Assembly: GCF_008923725.1 (NCBI RefSeq)
Contig: NZ_WBPF01000006.1
Location: 141,155-205,154, forward strand
DNA: 64,000 bases
Direction: 5' to 3'
Origin: Bacillus sp. CH140a_4T
GTDB taxonomy: Bacteria; Bacillota; Bacilli; Bacillales; Bacillaceae_G
Shown here: positions 35,092 through 44,737 of the stretch, piece by piece
Layout: each line of letters begins with the position of its first letter
Numbering within the stretch: the stretch's first letter is position 1
The notes under the pieces: model-generated
Seen by the model: the letters and a program-made list of their open reading frames with translations, nothing else
The model's database searches: none
Told to the model about the DNA's origin: nothing
Program-made: the position numbers and the translations under genes

Positions 35092-36048
35092 ATTTCCGAA
35101 TAAGATTAGGAAATCACCATAGCCTTCTTTCTCTAATTCCTCTTTTGGAATAAATCGAAGGGCTGCAGAGTTAATACAGTAACGAAGACCCTCTGGTCCT
35201 GGACCGTCTGGGAATACGTGCCCCAGGTGTGAATCTCCTTCCTTACTTCTCACCTCTGTACGCGTCATATTATGACTCACATCCATTTTTTCTTTCACAC
35301 TAACTGACATAACTGGCTTCGTAAAACTAGGCCATCCACACCCGCTATCAAACTTATCTAAAGAAGTAAATAACGGTTCTCCTGAAACGATGTCTACATA
35401 AAGTCCTTCTTCTTTATGATTCCAATACTCATTTCGAAATGGTGGTTCTGTACCATTTTCCTGCGTTACATAAAACTGCATCTCATTTAGTTTTTCTTTT
35501 AAATGAGTATTATCTTTTGGCCAATGTTGCTTAATAAAAGCATCTCGTCCCGAGCCTTTACGGTATAGCTCGTAGCGGAATGTATTTTTCTTATGATATC
35601 CTTGGTGATAGTCTTCAGCCGGATAAAACGTAGCTGCTGGCAATATTTTTGTCGCAATTGGCTTTGAAAAGCGTCCACTCTTTGCAAGTTCTTCTTTTGA
35701 AGCATCTGCTTTTTTATGTTGTTCTTCATTATGATAAAAAATTACTGTTTCGTAAGACTGTCCGCGGTCGTGGAATTGCCCACCTACATCAGTCGGATCA
35801 ATTTGTCTCCAATATATATTTAATAATTCCTCATACGGCATTTTATTTGCATCAAATGTAATTTGTACTGCCTCATAATGTCCCGTCGTTTCTGAACATA
35901 CTTCTTTATATGTTGGACTCTCTTTATGACCACCTGTATAGCCAGAAACAACCTCTATAATTCCTTCCATCTCTTCAAATGGTGAAACCATACACCAGAA
36001 GCACCCTCCAGCAAATGTAGCTAACTCTACCTTTTCATTTACAGCCAT
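35083..36048 (-). CDS. msrAB: Bifunctional methionine sulfoxide reductase MsrAB
   Basis: 321-aa fusion repairing oxidised methionine in the cytoplasm. The MsrA domain (1-155) has GGCFWCM with catalytic Cys16. The MsrB domain (about 180-315) has SGCGWPSF, the [10 protein letters not shown] block and [11 protein letters not shown] with catalytic Cys291. The two CxxC zinc motifs of many MsrB proteins are not present. MsrA reduces S- and MsrB R-sulfoxides using thioredoxin. Its leader region is short and it stands alone with terminators on both sides. Confidence 0.93.
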   Translation of the reverse strand: MAVNEKVELATFAGGCFWCMVSPFEEMEGIIEVVSGYTGGHKESPTYKEVCSETTGHYEAVQITFDANKMPYEELLNIYWRQIDPTDVGGQFHDRGQSYETVIFYHNEEQHKKADASKEELAKSGRFSKPIATKILPAATFYPAEDYHQGYHKKNTFRYELYRKGSGRDAFIKQHWPKDNTHLKEKLNEMQFYVTQENGTEPPFRNEYWNHKEEGLYVDIVSGEPLFTSLDKFDSGCGWPSFTKPVMSVSVKEKMDVSHNMTRTEVRSKEGDSHLGHVFPDGPGPEGLRYCINSAALRFIPKEELEKEGYGDFLILFGNKK

Positions 36049-36110
36049 TCTTTCACCCCTATTCTATGTTCTTCTTACAGTATGGCATAAGGAACGTCAT
36101 GTTATAAAAG

Positions 36111-36136
36111 AAAAAGCATCGAACATCGATGCTTTT
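36111..36136. terminator. Terminator of the AI-2E-family gene
   Basis: Arms AAAAAGCATCG/CGATGCTTTTT. Confidence 0.8.
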
Positions 36137-36139
36137 TCT

Positions 36140-37183
36140 TTACTTCACTTTATTTTTTTTGGCGTCATTCTCCATTTCATCACTTGTCACATCTAAGACA
36201 TCTAATAAGAAAATGAAGATTGGAATACCGATAATTAATCCCCATACACCTAAGAAGTGTTCTGAGAAGATTAATACCATAAATGTATAGAAGATCGGTA
36301 AGTTTGTTTTTTGCGACATAAACTTCGGATTTAACACGTAACTTTCAAGTGCGTGAATCACTGTTACGATAACTAAAATATAAACAACGTACATAATACC
36401 GCCGATATTGTAAGCAATCATACAAAGCGGGAATAACGAAATGATAACCCCAGCTACTGGAATTAAACCGAGTAAGAAAATCATTAACGCTAAACCTAAT
36501 AATTGCGGGAATCCTAATATCCATAGTGCAATAACGGATAAAACACAGTTAACAACTGCAATTAAAAATTGTGCTTCGATTACTTTTCCGAATGAACGTG
36601 CGAATTTCTTACCAAAGTACTCAATTTCAGTATAAAAAATGGCAAGTCGGCTTTCTTTAAATTTTGCAGTAAAAGCAACGATACGTGCTTTCTCGAGTAA
36701 AAAGAATAAACTTAAAATTAAAGAAAGTAACACTTGAAGGCCAAATTTCCCAACATTCGTAATCGATTTATACAAAATGTCAACGCCTTGTCCTACATAT
36801 TTCGAAAGTTCCATATGATTGACAGCATTCACTGCATACTTAATTAATTCACTATCTGGTGGGTTTCTTAAAAATACGTTAAATTGATAAATCAATTGTG
36901 AAATTTGTATCGTTAATACTGGTAAATATTTAAATAGCGTAATAGCAATTCCACCAATTAACATTACATATAGAAACGCTATAATGAGCTTTCGATTAAT
37001 GGGCATGAAATGATCTAATTTGCGGGAAATAAACTTTTGGAATCGATCCATTAAATACGTGAGAATAAACGTAATTAAAATTAAATTCAACATACTTTGC
37101 AGCCCGTATAACACGAGAGCAAGTATTACTAATACGAGAAACCTCTGAAATCCTTTGCTTTGAAACAGGTTTTTTATTTGCAT
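36140..37183 (-). CDS. AI-2E family transporter (PerM/YtvI-like)
   Basis: 347-aa membrane protein with about eight hydrophobic segments. The C-terminal third has the family's PVAGVIISLFP, ALESYVLNPKFMSQ and GVWGLIIGIPIFIFLLDVLDV blocks. The family includes E. coli TqsA (autoinducer-2 export) and Na+(Li+)/H+ antiporters of YtvI/UPF0118 type, so the substrate cannot be fixed. A polar C-terminal tail (SDEMENDAKKNK) ends the protein. Single gene. Confidence 0.85.
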   Translation of the reverse strand: MQIKNLFQSKGFQRFLVLVILALVLYGLQSMLNLILITFILTYLMDRFQKFISRKLDHFMPINRKLIIAFLYVMLIGGIAITLFKYLPVLTIQISQLIYQFNVFLRNPPDSELIKYAVNAVNHMELSKYVGQGVDILYKSITNVGKFGLQVLLSLILSLFFLLEKARIVAFTAKFKESRLAIFYTEIEYFGKKFARSFGKVIEAQFLIAVVNCVLSVIALWILGFPQLLGLALMIFLLGLIPVAGVIISLFPLCMIAYNIGGIMYVVYILVIVTVIHALESYVLNPKFMSQKTNLPIFYTFMVLIFSEHFLGVWGLIIGIPIFIFLLDVLDVTSDEMENDAKKNKVK

Positions 37184-37440
37184 AATCGACGAGTACTCTC
37201 TCCTGTCCTATAAAGTAAAACGTTAATAAGTAGATTTTTTCTCTCTTCTCTACCTTTAATTATTCATTCATATAAAGATTTTTATAAGCTTATTATAGAT
37301 CTCCCTTAGCAGATCCTATAGTAGCTTACTTCTTATTTTACAATACAATGACCTAATTCAAAACGTATTCTACACAGTATTAATGAAGATTTAAGGAAAC
37401 TTACATTTTGTTAAGATAGGTCTTACCACTACTGTAACAT
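37184..37440. other. Intergenic, no gene seen
   Basis: Leader of the AI-2E-family gene and space downstream of lrgB. No recognisable element beyond the lrgB terminator at its left-hand neighbour. Confidence 0.4.
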
Positions 37441-37489
37441 AAAAAGCAAGCTATCAGTAGAAATCCGTCCTACAAATAGCTTGCTTTTC
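37441..37489 (-). terminator. Terminator of the lrgAB operon
   Basis: AAAAGCAAGCTA pairs with TAGCTTGCTTTT around a 23-base loop; U-run on the minus strand. Confidence 0.75.
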
Positions 37490-37511
37490 TCATTTTTTTA
37501 AGCAAGTTTTA

Positions 37512-38204
37512 CTAGCCAATGAATGGCATAAACATCGGTATGACAACTACAGTTACAACTCCCACTACTGTTACAGCAATACTTGCCATAGCAGCCTCTA
37601 CTTCACCCATTTCAATTCCTACTGCCACTCCTAATGCGTGACCTGCTGTTCCAAGTGCTAAACCTTTTGCAATTGGATGTTTTACTCTAAATGTTTTTAA
37701 GAATAATGCTCCTAATGCGTATACAATAACTGCATTAAAAATAACTGCAAATGATGTAATTGCTGGTATACCGCCAATACTTTCAGAGATTGGTAACGCA
37801 ATTGCTGTTGTTGCTGCTTGTGGTAACATTGAATTCATTACTGCTGTATCTAGACCAATTGCTTTTGCAACAATGAACACGACAATGACTGAGCAAATAG
37901 ATCCAACTACGATAGCCGATAAAATTTGCCACCAATATTTTTTTAACTTATCAACTTGTTTATATAATGGAATTGCAAACGCGATTGTTGCTGGTTCTAG
38001 GAAGAAACTAATCATTTTCCCACCAGTATTATACTCTTCGAAAGTAAAATTACCTACCTTTAGAAAGACAATTCCTAATACCATCGCTACGAATAATGGT
38101 GTGAATAAGAAGAATCCTTTTGAATGCTTAAATAATAATGTTCCAATTCCGTATGCGATTAATGAAACGACAATTCCGAAATATGGAGTCATTGTGCTTG
38201 CCAT
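37512..38204 (-). CDS. lrgB: LrgB-family membrane protein (pyruvate facilitator/antiholin-like)
   Basis: About 230-aa protein with seven to eight hydrophobic segments and LrgB blocks: [36 protein letters not shown] and [17 protein letters not shown]. Known: LrgB/CidB proteins act with LrgA/CidA; the B. subtilis counterparts PftA/PftB move pyruvate across the membrane, while S. aureus LrgAB was first described as antiholin-like. ATG 38204 has AGGAGG eight bases upstream; the ATG two codons earlier is too close to it. Lies 36 bp downstream of lrgA in the same operon. Confidence 0.9.
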   Translation of the reverse strand: MASTMTPYFGIVVSLIAYGIGTLLFKHSKGFFLFTPLFVAMVLGIVFLKVGNFTFEEYNTGGKMISFFLEPATIAFAIPLYKQVDKLKKYWWQILSAIVVGSICSVIVVFIVAKAIGLDTAVMNSMLPQAATTAIALPISESIGGIPAITSFAVIFNAVIVYALGALFLKTFRVKHPIAKGLALGTAGHALGVAVGIEMGEVEAAMASIAVTVVGVVTVVVIPMFMPFIG

Positions 38205-38240
38205 GTTCATTCCCTCCTAACAATATATACGCTAAATTGG

Positions 38241-38672
38241 TTACGCAACTTTTCCGTGCTTGCGTCCTTTATTTACTACTTTCAATTCTTTTGTATCTTC
38301 TGTTTGTTTGTCTTCTTTTCCTAAAATGAATTGTGCAAATAGCCCTGTTACAGCGAGTAAAATAATTGTTGCGACAACAATTACAGTTAGAATTTGTACA
38401 AAATATTGTCCCATTACACCGAGAGAATTAATAACTGAAATACCTGATGGAACGAAAAGGAATCCGATAATACCTGTTAAAGCCGTTCCGAGTGATTCAA
38501 CTTGTTCCAATTTAATAATTTTCAAACATAATAAGCTAAATAAAATGACTAATCCGATCACCGATGAAGGCATCGGAATTGGTAAATGCGTTGCAATAAT
38601 ATTAGAAACTAACATAATAGCTGAAAATATGAATGCTTGTGATAAGAAACTATATACTTTTTTCGTACTCAT
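38241..38672 (-). CDS. lrgA: LrgA-family membrane protein
   Basis: 143-aa, four-TM protein of the CidA/LrgA family: [35 protein letters not shown] and [15 protein letters not shown] are characteristic. Partner of LrgB. ATG 38672 follows GAGGTGG; a longer frame 27 codons upstream crosses the promoter and the cre site and is rejected. The C-terminal tail is charged. Transcribed behind lytSR but with its own promoter region carrying a cre site. Confidence 0.92.
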   Translation of the reverse strand: MSTKKVYSFLSQAFIFSAIMLVSNIIATHLPIPMPSSVIGLVILFSLLCLKIIKLEQVESLGTALTGIIGFLFVPSGISVINSLGVMGQYFVQILTVIVVATIILLAVTGLFAQFILGKEDKQTEDTKELKVVNKGRKHGKVA

Positions 38673-38725
38673 TTTGGCCACCTCTTTCGATTTGGTACCT
38701 TTATTGTATAAGATACAAACAAAAC

Positions 38726-38739
38726 TGTAAGCGTTTACA
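38726..38739. promoter_or_regulatory. CcpA cre site in the lrgA promoter
   Basis: TGTAAGCGTTTACA is a perfect palindrome matching the cre consensus TGWAANCGNTNWCA at every fixed base. It is 54 bp upstream of lrgA. Confidence 0.85.
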
Positions 38740-38790
38740 AAACAGAACGTCAAATATACAAAATTAGTTACAAAAATAGGCAGATGAAAT

Positions 38791-38827
38791 ACAAAAAGCT
38801 ACTTCTTAAATACGAAGTAGCTTTTTG
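38791..38827 (-). terminator. Terminator overlapping the lytR stop codon
   Basis: GCTACTTC/GAAGTAGC arms flanked by A5/T5. The right arm contains the last lytR codons. Separates lytSR from lrgAB transcripts. Confidence 0.75.
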
Positions 38828-39546
38828 AGTTCTTTTGCATATGTACGGCTAACAGGTACTTTTGATCCTTCTTTCATAATTAAATTATATGTAGAATTGA
38901 ACCATGGTTGTATTTCCGTAATATGATTAATATTTGCAATAAAACTACGATGGACACGCATAAAGCTGGCTTGCGGCAACTTCTTTTCCAAAATGACAAG
39001 TGTATCATGTGTTATATATGTTTCTCTCATCGTTTTTACTGTCACTTTTCCGTCCACAAGTCCTACATATATAATATCTTCAATATTCACAAGTACAATC
39101 GATTCTTCAATTGGTAATGCTAATTTATGCATCTCAGTCGTTACGTCTACACTCTTTACTTCCTGTTTTGTTTCTAATTTAATTTGTTTTTGCTTTTTAT
39201 ATTTCTTTAATGTCTGTACGATACGTTCTTCATCAAATGGCTTTAAAATATAGTCTAACGCATCTACTTCAAATGCTTGGAGTGCATATTGATCGTAGGC
39301 AGTCGCAAACACAATTGCAGGCGGATTTTTCATCTTCTTTAATATATTTGCGATTTCAAATCCGTTATCATCAGATAACTGAATGTCTAGGAAAACAATA
39401 TCTGGTTTGTTTTTCATTAGCTCTTCTAATGCATCCTCTACACAATCAGCCTCACCAATTATCTCTACTTCTTTCGTTTGCTCTAATAAATATTTTAATT
39501 CATCACGCGCTAACATTTCATCATCAACTACTAATATTTTTAACAC
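38806..39546 (-). CDS. lytR: LytTR-family response regulator LytR
   Basis: 246-aa regulator. The receiver is intact: Asp8-Asp9, phospho-acceptor Asp54 (IVFLDIQLSDD) and Lys in YILKPFDEE. The C-terminal LytTR domain (about 145-245) has VALPIEESIVLVNIEDIIYVG-like start and SFMRVHRSFIANINHI, PVSRTYAKELK. It overlaps lytS by 23 bp, so the pair is translationally coupled. Family role: activates lrgAB in response to membrane potential or, in B. subtilis, extracellular pyruvate. Confidence 0.93.
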   Translation of the reverse strand: MLKILVVDDEMLARDELKYLLEQTKEVEIIGEADCVEDALEELMKNKPDIVFLDIQLSDDNGFEIANILKKMKNPPAIVFATAYDQYALQAFEVDALDYILKPFDEERIVQTLKKYKKQKQIKLETKQEVKSVDVTTEMHKLALPIEESIVLVNIEDIIYVGLVDGKVTVKTMRETYITHDTLVILEKKLPQASFMRVHRSFIANINHITEIQPWFNSTYNLIMKEGSKVPVSRTYAKELKKLLRI

Positions 39547-41293
39547 TCCGTTTTTCCTCCCCTACTTTTTTCGGGATTACAAAGAGGATCTTCGTCCCTT
39601 GCTCTAATTCACTTTCAATTTGAAGCATTGTCTCTTTCCCAAATAACCCGATAAGTCGTTCATTAATATTATATAAAGCTGTTCCAGTCCCTTTCTTTGA
39701 TGAAACTACCATTTTTCCTAATTGTCCTAGACGTTCACTCTCAATTCCTTGTCCATTATCTTGCACTTCAAAATGCACCATCCCCTCCTTTTCAAACACA
39801 TGTACCTCAACTTCGCACACTGGTTGCTTTTTCGGAAAAGCATGGCGCAATGCATTTTCAACTAATAGCTGAAGTACAAATGGTGGAACTAAGGTCGTCT
39901 TTAACTCTTCCTCAATGTACATCTTCACTTCATACTTATTCGGAAACCTCGCTTGTTCTAACGATAAATATGCATGTACATGATTTAACTCTTGTTCTAA
40001 TGGAATAAGCAATTGGCGCGCCCCTTGTAAATTACAACGAAAATAAACGCTAAGCTGCAATAATAATTTTCTCGCTTTTTCTACATCTGTTCGGCATAAA
40101 GCTGATACAGTATTAATTGCATTAAATAAAAAGTGCGGGTTAATTTGTGCTTGTAATGCCTTTATCTCTGCATCTTGTAATAATTTGCTTTGCAACTCAG
40201 CTTCACCTAATTCAAGCTGCGTGGAAAATATTTTTGCTAACCCTTCTGCTAGTTCCTCTTCAACACGACTTAACTGGTTAGGGTTCTTGAAATACAGTTT
40301 TAATGTCCCTATCGTATTTTCATGTGAAGTTAATGGAATAACAATAGCTGCTTGCAGAGGACAGCCTTCATGTTGGCAATTAATAACCTCACGTGATTTC
40401 GCTTTCATTATTTTCCCTGTATGTAAAACCTCTTTCGATAAACCTGTTATTAAACTGTGTGAAGGAATATGATGATCTGATGCTAATCCAACGTGAGCTA
40501 ATATTTTCTCTGTATCTGTTAAGGATACCGCATCCGTTCCCGTAAAACGGTGAATAATTTGTGCCACATGTTTACAAGACTCTTCTGTTAATCCTTTGCG
40601 GAAATATGGCAATGTTTTGTCAGCAATTCGTAATACTTTATGCGTTTGCAAAGCTTTCGCATTTTCTTCCTGGCGTAAAATAGCTTGTATCATAGAAAGT
40701 AAAATAAAACTTCCAAAACTATTTACAAGGATCATTGGTATCGCAATTGTTTTCACGATGTTAATTCCATCCTCTACAATTAATAGGATCATAATCATTT
40801 CTAAAGAAACGATAAACACACTTAAAACCGCTGAAAATTTAGGCGTAATTGCACGATTATATTTTTTGAAAATGTATCCAATATACCCCGTTATAACACC
40901 TGCTAAAATTGACGAGATTGCACAACTTAGCGCTGTCGTCCCGCCAAGCATATAACGGTGAATACCAGCAATCGATCCTACTCCAATTCCGACGATAGGA
41001 CCACCAAGCAATCCACTAATTCCAACACCCATAATACGTGTATTCGCAATTGTACTAGATGACGAAACACCTTGCAGCCAATTTTCATTCATAATTGTAT
41101 TCCCTGCAATTTCAATTCCCGTGTAATTGCTAACAATTGTAAACACTGAAAAAATACAAATAAGCTTAAGTTTATCTACATACCCATCTTGTCTATGAAG
41201 AAGGCGCCTGAACGTTTTAATATGAGAAAGTAAAAATCCTAAAATAACAATAAGTCCGACACGTTCAATCATCATAAGTACTAAATTTAGCAT
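39524..41293 (-). CDS. lytS: Sensor histidine kinase LytS
   Basis: 589-aa sensor. N-terminal 5TM-5TMR_LYT module (about 1-205, with NTRIMGVGISGLLGGPIVGIGVG), a GAF domain (about 225-360) with CQHEGCP, then the His_kinase box LQAQINPHFLFNAINTVSAL (phospho-His in NPHF) and an HATPase with LVENALRHAF and DNGQGI. Known: LytS-type kinases of this class sense pyruvate or proton-motive changes. First gene of the lytSR operon and transcribed toward lrgAB. Confidence 0.93.
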   Translation of the reverse strand: MLNLVLMMIERVGLIVILGFLLSHIKTFRRLLHRQDGYVDKLKLICIFSVFTIVSNYTGIEIAGNTIMNENWLQGVSSSSTIANTRIMGVGISGLLGGPIVGIGVGSIAGIHRYMLGGTTALSCAISSILAGVITGYIGYIFKKYNRAITPKFSAVLSVFIVSLEMIMILLIVEDGINIVKTIAIPMILVNSFGSFILLSMIQAILRQEENAKALQTHKVLRIADKTLPYFRKGLTEESCKHVAQIIHRFTGTDAVSLTDTEKILAHVGLASDHHIPSHSLITGLSKEVLHTGKIMKAKSREVINCQHEGCPLQAAIVIPLTSHENTIGTLKLYFKNPNQLSRVEEELAEGLAKIFSTQLELGEAELQSKLLQDAEIKALQAQINPHFLFNAINTVSALCRTDVEKARKLLLQLSVYFRCNLQGARQLLIPLEQELNHVHAYLSLEQARFPNKYEVKMYIEEELKTTLVPPFVLQLLVENALRHAFPKKQPVCEVEVHVFEKEGMVHFEVQDNGQGIESERLGQLGKMVVSSKKGTGTALYNINERLIGLFGKETMLQIESELEQGTKILFVIPKKVGEEKRSVKNISS

Positions 41294-41465
41294 CTGTGAT
41301 TCATTCCTTTTTATATGATTTAGTTTTATTATGGAAAAATAATGAAGTGGACGTCAAGAAGAATGAAATAACTTTTGAAATCTATTATGTGTCCCAGAGA
41401 CGCAAGATAAAGTATTAGAATAGATTGAAACTGTATCCTTCAAGAAAAGTAGTTGGATAAATAGG

Positions 41466-41504
41466 AAAGAGGAAGTATCTCAAATGAGATGCTTCCTCTT
41501 CTTA
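41466..41504 (-). terminator. Terminator of the BCCT gene
   Basis: Perfect-looking arms AAGAGGAAGTATCTC/GAGATGCTTCCTCTT (one G-U). Confidence 0.72.
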
Positions 41505-41519
41505 TATAAATATAATTAT

Positions 41520-43088
41520 TTATTTTGATTTGCTAGCTTTTTGGAACAAGAAGGAGGTTTTCTCTTCTTCTTTTACAATACCTTGCTTTAAAGCTAATTC
41601 CCCTGCAACTTTTGGCGCTAGCCATAGCATTGGGAATAACAGAATAGATACCGGGACAGCTGTTACTACGATGAATGATTGCAGCGCATTAATACTTCCC
41701 TCACCCATGTATAAAAGAATTGCTGCAACTGTTCCCATAATAAGCGACCAAAACACCCGCAAGCTAATTCTAGGATCTCCATCTCCAGTCACTGCCATTG
41801 AAATTGAATACGCCATTGAATCTCCTGTTGTTACTACAAATAAAATTGTTAATAAAAGAAACGCGGGTCCAATAATATTTGAGAGTGGCAGTTGCTCTGT
41901 AATTGCAATCATAGCTGCTGGCATACCAGATTCACTTAATGCTGTCGATATAGAACCAGGCTTCATTAACTCATAAAACACACCTGATCCCCCTAGTATT
42001 GTAAACCAAAACGTTGTAATAATAGGTGCAATAATTCCAATTGCAACGATGATTTCTCGGATTGTTCTTCCTCTTGAAATACGGCTCACTAAAATTGCCA
42101 TCATCGGTCCGTATCCAATAAACCATCCCCAGAAAAAGATTGTCCATGATCCTAACCAAGTTGTATCACCACGATATGTGCTCATTGGAATAAATTCATT
42201 TATATAAAATCCAAATGAAGAAACAAATGAATCAATAATAAATCCACCTGGTCCAAACAGTAATACGAATGCCATTAATAAAACTGCTAACCTAACATTT
42301 AAATTACTTATAATTTGAATCCCTTTATCAATTCCCGTTACCGCAGATATAGTAGAAACAGCTACTACACAAACAATAATGGCTAATTGAGTTGTAAACA
42401 CATCAGGAATGTCAAACAATGCTTGTAATCCATAACTTGCTTGTAGTCCTAAAAATCCGATCGGACCAATCGTCCCTGCAGCTACCGCAATAATGGCAAA
42501 TACGTCGATCATTGTTCCAAGCCAACTCTTTCGCAATTTCTCCCCAAAAATAGGATATAAAAGCGTTCGAGGTTTTAACGGCATACCTTTATGATAATGT
42601 CCGTACATCATAACTACCGCACTAATTGTACCTAAAATCGTCCAAGCCAGGAAACCCCAGTGCATATAACTTTGTGCTAAAGCAGGCATGACTGCTTCTT
42701 TCGTTCCAGCAGCTATACCTTCATGTATTGGTGGCACCGTCATCAAGTGGTACATCGGCTCTGCGGCTGCCCAAAAAACGCCACCTCCGGCAAGTAATGT
42801 AGACATAATAATAGCGAGCCATTTTGTCGTACTAATTTCAGGTTTGTCTAATCCCCCAAGTTTAACTCTCCCATACTTCGAAAACGCCATACACATTGCA
42901 ACAACAAATGTACCAATTAATAAAACCTGCCAAAAGGCACCAAAATATTTAATTGAAGCTGCAAAACTGCTATTAATGACTCCCTCTACGCAACTTTTAT
43001 TTAAAATAACTGCAATTACAAATAATAAAAGTGAGCCACCACTAATAAGAAATACAGGCCAATCCGTTTTTCGACTCTTCATTCTCAT
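41520..43088 (-). CDS. BCCT-family transporter
   Basis: 522-aa carrier with 12 hydrophobic segments of the betaine/choline/carnitine family. Seen: AGGGVFWAAAEP after TM3, PALAQSYMHWGFLAWT, and the family signature region WTIFFWGWFIGYGP followed by RISRGRTIRE. In OpuD/BetP the signature carries more tryptophans that form the aromatic box; here two positions are Gly/Tyr-shifted, so the substrate may differ from glycine betaine. N- and C-terminal extensions are short. ATG 43088 follows GGAGG at eight bases. Single gene. Confidence 0.88.
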   Translation of the reverse strand: MRMKSRKTDWPVFLISGGSLLLFVIAVILNKSCVEGVINSSFAASIKYFGAFWQVLLIGTFVVAMCMAFSKYGRVKLGGLDKPEISTTKWLAIIMSTLLAGGGVFWAAAEPMYHLMTVPPIHEGIAAGTKEAVMPALAQSYMHWGFLAWTILGTISAVVMMYGHYHKGMPLKPRTLLYPIFGEKLRKSWLGTMIDVFAIIAVAAGTIGPIGFLGLQASYGLQALFDIPDVFTTQLAIIVCVVAVSTISAVTGIDKGIQIISNLNVRLAVLLMAFVLLFGPGGFIIDSFVSSFGFYINEFIPMSTYRGDTTWLGSWTIFFWGWFIGYGPMMAILVSRISRGRTIREIIVAIGIIAPIITTFWFTILGGSGVFYELMKPGSISTALSESGMPAAMIAITEQLPLSNIIGPAFLLLTILFVVTTGDSMAYSISMAVTGDGDPRISLRVFWSLIMGTVAAILLYMGEGSINALQSFIVVTAVPVSILLFPMLWLAPKVAGELALKQGIVKEEEKTSFLFQKASKSK

Positions 43089-43451
43089 TTACACTTCCTC
43101 CTTCCTCAGCAATCTAAAAAAACAACTTTACTATGTTTTATTGTTTACACCCAAAACATAATGATTATATAAGCATAATAATTCATCGATTTTCCACACA
43201 CTTATGTTGTCCCTAAAAATATGCTAAATCCCTTATTTAAAAGAAAATTTCTATTCCTATTACATAAAAAAGCAAAACAAAAGACCTTATATTTCTATAA
43301 GGTCTTCGAAACAGAAATTTGATTATAACATAAGGAACTCCTTGGTTCAAAAAGCCCCTTCCAAAAATAACCGAGCGTAAAGGCTTCCATTTGCTACATA
43401 ACAGTAATTAAAAAAATTTATATTTTTATAGAAAATGCCCTGTACTACAAA
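43089..43451. other. Intergenic region with the nos terminator
   Basis: 363 bases between the BCCT promoter and the end of nos. It contains a hairpin AAGACCTTAT/ATAAGGTCTT (43281-43306) followed on the minus strand by U-rich sequence, probably the nos terminator about 145 bases after the stop. Nothing else recognised. Confidence 0.55.
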
Positions 43452-44522
43452 CTATTTATGAAAGAAATTTGGCTTCAAAATTTCTTTCGGATACGGTTTA
43501 TGATAAATATGAGTGGTAGCTGGTGATAGCGGCGGAATAAGCCACACCCAATTCCCTGTTACAACACGACCACAAGCAGCTTCTTGCCTCTCAAATTGCT
43601 GAAATTGTTGTGCAGCAGTATGATGGTCCACAATACTAACTCCTTGTTTTTTAAAAGAGTGTAGTACGGCAATATTCAACTCAATTAACGCCTTATCTTT
43701 CCATAACGTACCGTTTCTAGATGTATCGAGATTCATCATCTCTGCAACGGCTGGCAGTAAATTATAACGATCATGATCCGCTAAATTACGGGCACCAATT
43801 TCCGTACCCATATACCATCCATTGAACGGAGCAGCAGTATAAGAAATACCGCCAATCTCTAGGCGCATATCTGAAATCATCGGTACTCCATACCATTTTA
43901 CTCCTAAAGATGAGATTGGATACTCTGGATGTTCAATGGGTACCTCTTTCACTTCCTTTTTAGGAATTTTTTTATATACAGGTTCTTTTCCATCGACAGA
44001 AAATACAAGTGGCAATACATCATAATTCGTACCTTCTCCTTGCCAGCCAAGCTCCTGACAAAAATCCGTAAACGCAATGGAATGAGCGTCACCAATCACT
44101 CCCATTTCTGTTCTATATCCTGCATATCGAATCAATTGGTGATTATAAATTCGTATATTATTTTCTTCACCTTGATTTTGCTTAAAAATTGTAATTGTCG
44201 GTTTCACTTTCCCATCGTTCGTTGCATATTTAATATGATGAATTAATGCATTATATACGCCTTCCTCATCATTTACTTCACGTGCATCTAATATGTGCAT
44301 CTTACTCCAAAATAGTCTTCCGATACATCGATTACTATTACGCCATGCCATTCGCGATCCATGAACAAGTTCTTCAAATGTATGCTCATACGTCCCCGTC
44401 TTCTCTATCTCAACTTGAATTTCTTTCACACGCTCTTCTATGAATTGCTCTTTATTAAGCTCTTTATAGCAAATCGTAATAAACTGACTCGCTTCCTCTA
44501 TTAATTGTTTCGTTTTACTCAT
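43452..44522 (-). CDS. nos: Nitric oxide synthase oxygenase
   Basis: 356-aa bacterial NOS consisting of the oxygenase domain only, converting L-arginine to NO and citrulline with heme and tetrahydrofolate or biopterin. Cys66 (RNSNRCIGR) is the axial heme ligand and Glu241 (GWYMGTEIGARN) binds the arginine guanidinium. The N-terminal hook of mammalian enzymes is absent, as in all bacterial NOS. A separate flavodoxin or reductase must supply electrons; none is adjacent. Divergent from sodA2. In B. anthracis and B. subtilis bNOS protects against oxidative stress and antibiotics. Confidence 0.95.
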   Translation of the reverse strand: MSKTKQLIEEASQFITICYKELNKEQFIEERVKEIQVEIEKTGTYEHTFEELVHGSRMAWRNSNRCIGRLFWSKMHILDAREVNDEEGVYNALIHHIKYATNDGKVKPTITIFKQNQGEENNIRIYNHQLIRYAGYRTEMGVIGDAHSIAFTDFCQELGWQGEGTNYDVLPLVFSVDGKEPVYKKIPKKEVKEVPIEHPEYPISSLGVKWYGVPMISDMRLEIGGISYTAAPFNGWYMGTEIGARNLADHDRYNLLPAVAEMMNLDTSRNGTLWKDKALIELNIAVLHSFKKQGVSIVDHHTAAQQFQQFERQEAACGRVVTGNWVWLIPPLSPATTHIYHKPYPKEILKPNFFHK

Positions 44523-44650
44523 AAACGATCTCCTTCTATTTCAACAAAACGTTCTACTTTACAGTATAAGCAAAAAGAATACGAGTCACAAATGAAAGTC
44601 GAAGTGTTACTTTTATTGTAATATTTTTCAGAAAATTAAAGACATTACTA

Positions 44651-44679
44651 TTGACTTACATAAAAAATAGGTGTATTTT
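44651..44679 (+). promoter_or_regulatory. Promoter of sodA2
   Basis: TTGACT, 17-bp spacer, TATTTT; expected start about 44686, 50 bases before the gene. Confidence 0.65.
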
Positions 44680-44685
44680 TGACTC

Positions 44686-44704
44686 AGGTAAATTATTTTT
44701 ACCT
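44686..44704. promoter_or_regulatory. 19-bp inverted repeat at the sodA2 transcription start
   Basis: AGGTAAA-TTATT-TTTACCT, perfect 7-bp arms, placed exactly where transcription should begin. It does not match Fur, PerR or MntR boxes as I know them. It could be an operator or a leader hairpin. Confidence 0.45.
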
Positions 44705-44737
44705 AGACCAACTTTTAAAAAGAAAGGAGGTAATGTT

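Noticed and set aside
38673-38753. 27-codon N-terminal extension of lrgA
   Set aside because: Would translate through the promoter and cre site; the GAGGTGG site supports the downstream ATG and the family length is 143 aa.
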